A stretch of 64,000 nt of DNA from contig NZ_CP037968.1 of NCBI RefSeq assembly GCF_019633745.1, forward strand, positions 558,001 through 622,000, written 5' to 3'. Position 1 is the first letter of the stretch. Every line of letters starts with the position of its first letter. This document shows, piece after piece, positions 62,564 to 64,000 of this stretch. Below the pieces are notes generated by a model. It saw only the letters and a program-made list of their open reading frames with translations. It was not told the DNA's origin and searched no databases. This DNA is from Methanofollis formosanus. GTDB taxonomy: Archaea; Halobacteriota; Methanomicrobia; Methanomicrobiales; Methanofollaceae. The translations under genes were made by a program, and so were the position numbers.

Positions 62564-63330
62564 GGCTTTGTAGAATTTTGCATGAACCCCCAGGCTCAAG
62601 CATACGCGATGAACATTTCTCGTCGCTTGATCGCTCTCTTTTCAAGACAGGAGAACTGATGGAGACCTCACCCCATCGCCGCCCCCACCTATCTTTGGTC
62701 CGTGGGGGGTCCGGGGGGTTTCCCCCCGGCGCGAAACGGTCGTGAAGATTCTACGATGGGGGCGGCCGTTCTGATCATCATGCCTTCCTCCACCCTCGCG
62801 CCGGGGGCGCTGCCCCCGGACCCCCGGGATGGCGATAGGGACGGGAAGGCATCCTCCCTGGAAAGAAGCGTTTCAGTTCAAGGGAGTGTTCAAGCCTCAG
62901 AGAGTTTTGGGATATGCTCAAGATGAAAATATCATCTCAGAACTGGATCGATTCTTGACCCTCATCCTTGTGTTCGAGGAGTGAAGCGAAGTTGAGCATC
63001 ATGCCGCCCCCTGGCTATCTTCGTCGTGGGGGGTCCGGGGGGCAAAGCCCCCCGGCGCGAGATGGCGAGAAAGATCCTGTGATGAGGGCGGCACGCCTGA
63101 TCGTCATGCCTTCCCAACCATCGGTGCCGGGGGCTCCGCCCCCGGACCCCCGGGATGAAGATTGGGGGGGGAAGGCGGAGAGAGGACCACGGAGAGGGGG
63201 TTGCCGTCCACCGCCCATCTTTGGGCGAGGGGTCCGGGGGGTCTCCCCCCGACATGAGAGAGCAAGGAACCATTCTTTATTCTCTCGATGGGCGGCACGT
63301 CTGGTCTTCACGCCCCCTCACCCCAATCCC
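62564..63330. repeat. composite GC-rich repeat island 11
   Basis: This island lies between the convergent cofE and Sec61-beta genes. It begins GGCTTTGTAGAA (62564-62575) followed by a hairpin (TGAACCCCCAGGCTCA) and then a palindromic module (about 62679-62765). A GCCTTCC...GGGAAGGC arm, a second palindromic module (about 63004-63090) and further arms follow. No closing inverted end was found on the right. Confidence 0.87.
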
Positions 63331-63434
63331 CATCACGGGACACGCACGCCCCGCCACAAAACCGCGGCCCGGAGTTCGATCTCCACCCCTCAGGAAAGAT
63401 GCAGGGCCGGCACCCGGCCAGACAAAAAAAAATA

Positions 63435-63593
63435 TCAGTAGAAGAAGTCCAGCAGGAGAATAAAGACGCCCACCGCCGCAGCGACAGCGATCACGTACAT
63501 CGGGTTGATATGGAACGCCCGCCGGCTCTCGCTGTCATAATAGTTTACAAGACCCGCAGACGACACCAGCCGTCCGCCACTTTTCTTCGCCAT
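63435..63593 (-). CDS. preprotein translocase Sec61-beta subunit
   Basis: This 52-residue protein starts MAKKSGGRLVSSAGLVNYYD. The segment SRRAFHINPMYVIAVAAAVG leads into a single C-terminal membrane helix ending DFFY. This is the archaeal Sec61-beta/SecG pattern. The protein is a tail-anchored, non-essential subunit of the SecYE translocon. The transcript appears leaderless, as the shared TATA lies about 25 bases from its ATG. It is too short for many gene callers. Confidence 0.92.
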   Translation of the reverse strand: MAKKSGGRLVSSAGLVNYYDSESRRAFHINPMYVIAVAAAVGVFILLLDFFY

Positions 63594-63611
63594 GATGAAA
63601 GGTTCTCATTC

Positions 63612-63625
63612 AATATATATAAAAT
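63612..63625. promoter_or_regulatory. single TATA box for two divergent leaderless genes
   Basis: AATATATATAAAAT reads as a TATA box on both strands. Its centre (about 63618) is 25-26 bases from the Sec61-beta ATG (63593) on the minus strand and from the amidohydrolase ATG (63644) on the plus strand. This is the normal archaeal TATA-to-start distance for both. No second box is visible in the 50-base gap. Confidence 0.65.
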
Positions 63626-63643
63626 CGGTGTCAATGGATGGGT

Positions 63644-64000
63644 ATGCCCGAACAGGTGTATCAGGGCACCGTTCTCGTCGGGGAGTACCTCGAGGCGGTG
63701 ACCGGTACGGTCGTCGTCGAAGGGGGCATCGTCACCGCGATCGAAGAAGGCCCGGTCCCCACCGGCCACTGGATCGCGCCGGCCTTCTTCAATGCCCACA
63801 CCCACCTCGGCGACACCGTCGCGATGGACTGCGCCACCTGCGGCGACCTCTCCGACCTGGTCAAGCCCCCGCACGGGCTCAAACACCGGATCCTCAGGGC
63901 GACCCCGCGGGACCGGCTCGTCGCCGGTATGCAGGCCAGCCTCGACGCGATGGCGGCCACCGGCACGGCAGGGTTCGCCGACTTCAGGGAAGGCGGACCC
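63644..64000 (+). CDS. amidohydrolase family protein (C-terminus beyond window)
   Basis: The window ends after 119 codons. The sequence shows the short beta-strand N-terminal domain (VYQGTVLVGEYLEAVTGTVVVEGG) and the metal-binding HxH motif in APAFFNAHTHLGDTVAMD. It also has the helix DRLVAGMQASLDAMAATGTAGFADF, typical of amidohydrolases of the deaminase or cytosine-deaminase type. The reaction cannot be assigned from this part. The ATG at 63644 is chosen by TATA spacing; another in-frame ATG lies at 63638. Confidence 0.82.
   Translation, partial: MPEQVYQGTVLVGEYLEAVTGTVVVEGGIVTAIEEGPVPTGHWIAPAFFNAHTHLGDTVAMDCATCGDLSDLVKPPHGLKHRILRATPRDRLVAGMQASLDAMAATGTAGFADFREGGP

Overview
The window comes from a GC-rich, hydrogenotrophic methanogenic archaeon of the order Methanomicrobiales (a Methanofollis- or Methanoculleus-like organism is my inference). 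Evidence is a complete formylmethanofuran dehydrogenase set next to an Eha-type energy-converting hydrogenase, coenzyme F420 ligase CofE, archaeal cobamide genes (cobD-cobY), an archaeosine radical SAM enzyme, archaeal FtsZ with a CdrS-like regulator, an archaeal Sec61-beta, and archaeal TATA boxes with many apparently leaderless starts.

Layout. 1-8.9 kb: DUF373 membrane protein (cut by the left edge), coiled-coil protein, cdrS-ftsZ, cobD-cobY, TIGR00300 enzyme, RaSEA, a surface protein and tRNA-Ser(UGA). 10.6-24.3 kb: EVE protein, RecQ, flavodoxin, membrane protein, lipoprotein, PutP symporter, HAD phosphatase, NYN/OST-HTH protein and MBL hydrolase. 25.3-36.4 kb: DEAD-box RNA helicase, a terpene-synthase-like protein with a PHP phosphoesterase and a divergent geranylgeranyl-reductase-like flavoprotein, YqhA, a membrane protein, a PanE-like reductase, a TIM-barrel protein and an iron-sulfur flavoprotein. 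36.3-46.8 kb: CheW plus a cytoplasmic chemoreceptor, tRNA-Leu(UAG), PsiE, an RND/MMPL exporter, a methyltransferase and an AI-2E permease. 47.0-58.1 kb: one 19-gene, tightly overlapping operon running from Eha hydrogenase into fwdDBAC. It would supply reduced ferredoxin to the first step of CO2 reduction. 59.3-64 kb: small zinc-ribbon and DUF5320 proteins, hicBA, cofE, Sec61-beta and an amidohydrolase cut by the right edge.

The most unusual component is not a gene. About 10 kb, roughly one sixth of the window, consists of intergenic islands built from the same GC-rich modules. Several copies are bounded by the inverted repeat GGCTCTGTAGAA / TTCTACAGAGCC. They carry a hairpin whose stem bases covary between copies and 85-90 bp palindromic modules with ends GCCGCCCCC / GGGGGCGGC. 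The islands contain no recognisable transposase and lie mainly at convergent gene junctions. They look like a MITE-like, non-autonomous repeat family or a 3'-end RNA element. The many open frames inside them are composition artefacts.

Other points of interest are a possible isoprenoid/terpenoid cluster, the fused eha-fwd operon, two tandem 270-bp repeats, an exact 60-bp in-frame duplication in the exporter, and a TATA box that appears to serve two divergent leaderless genes.
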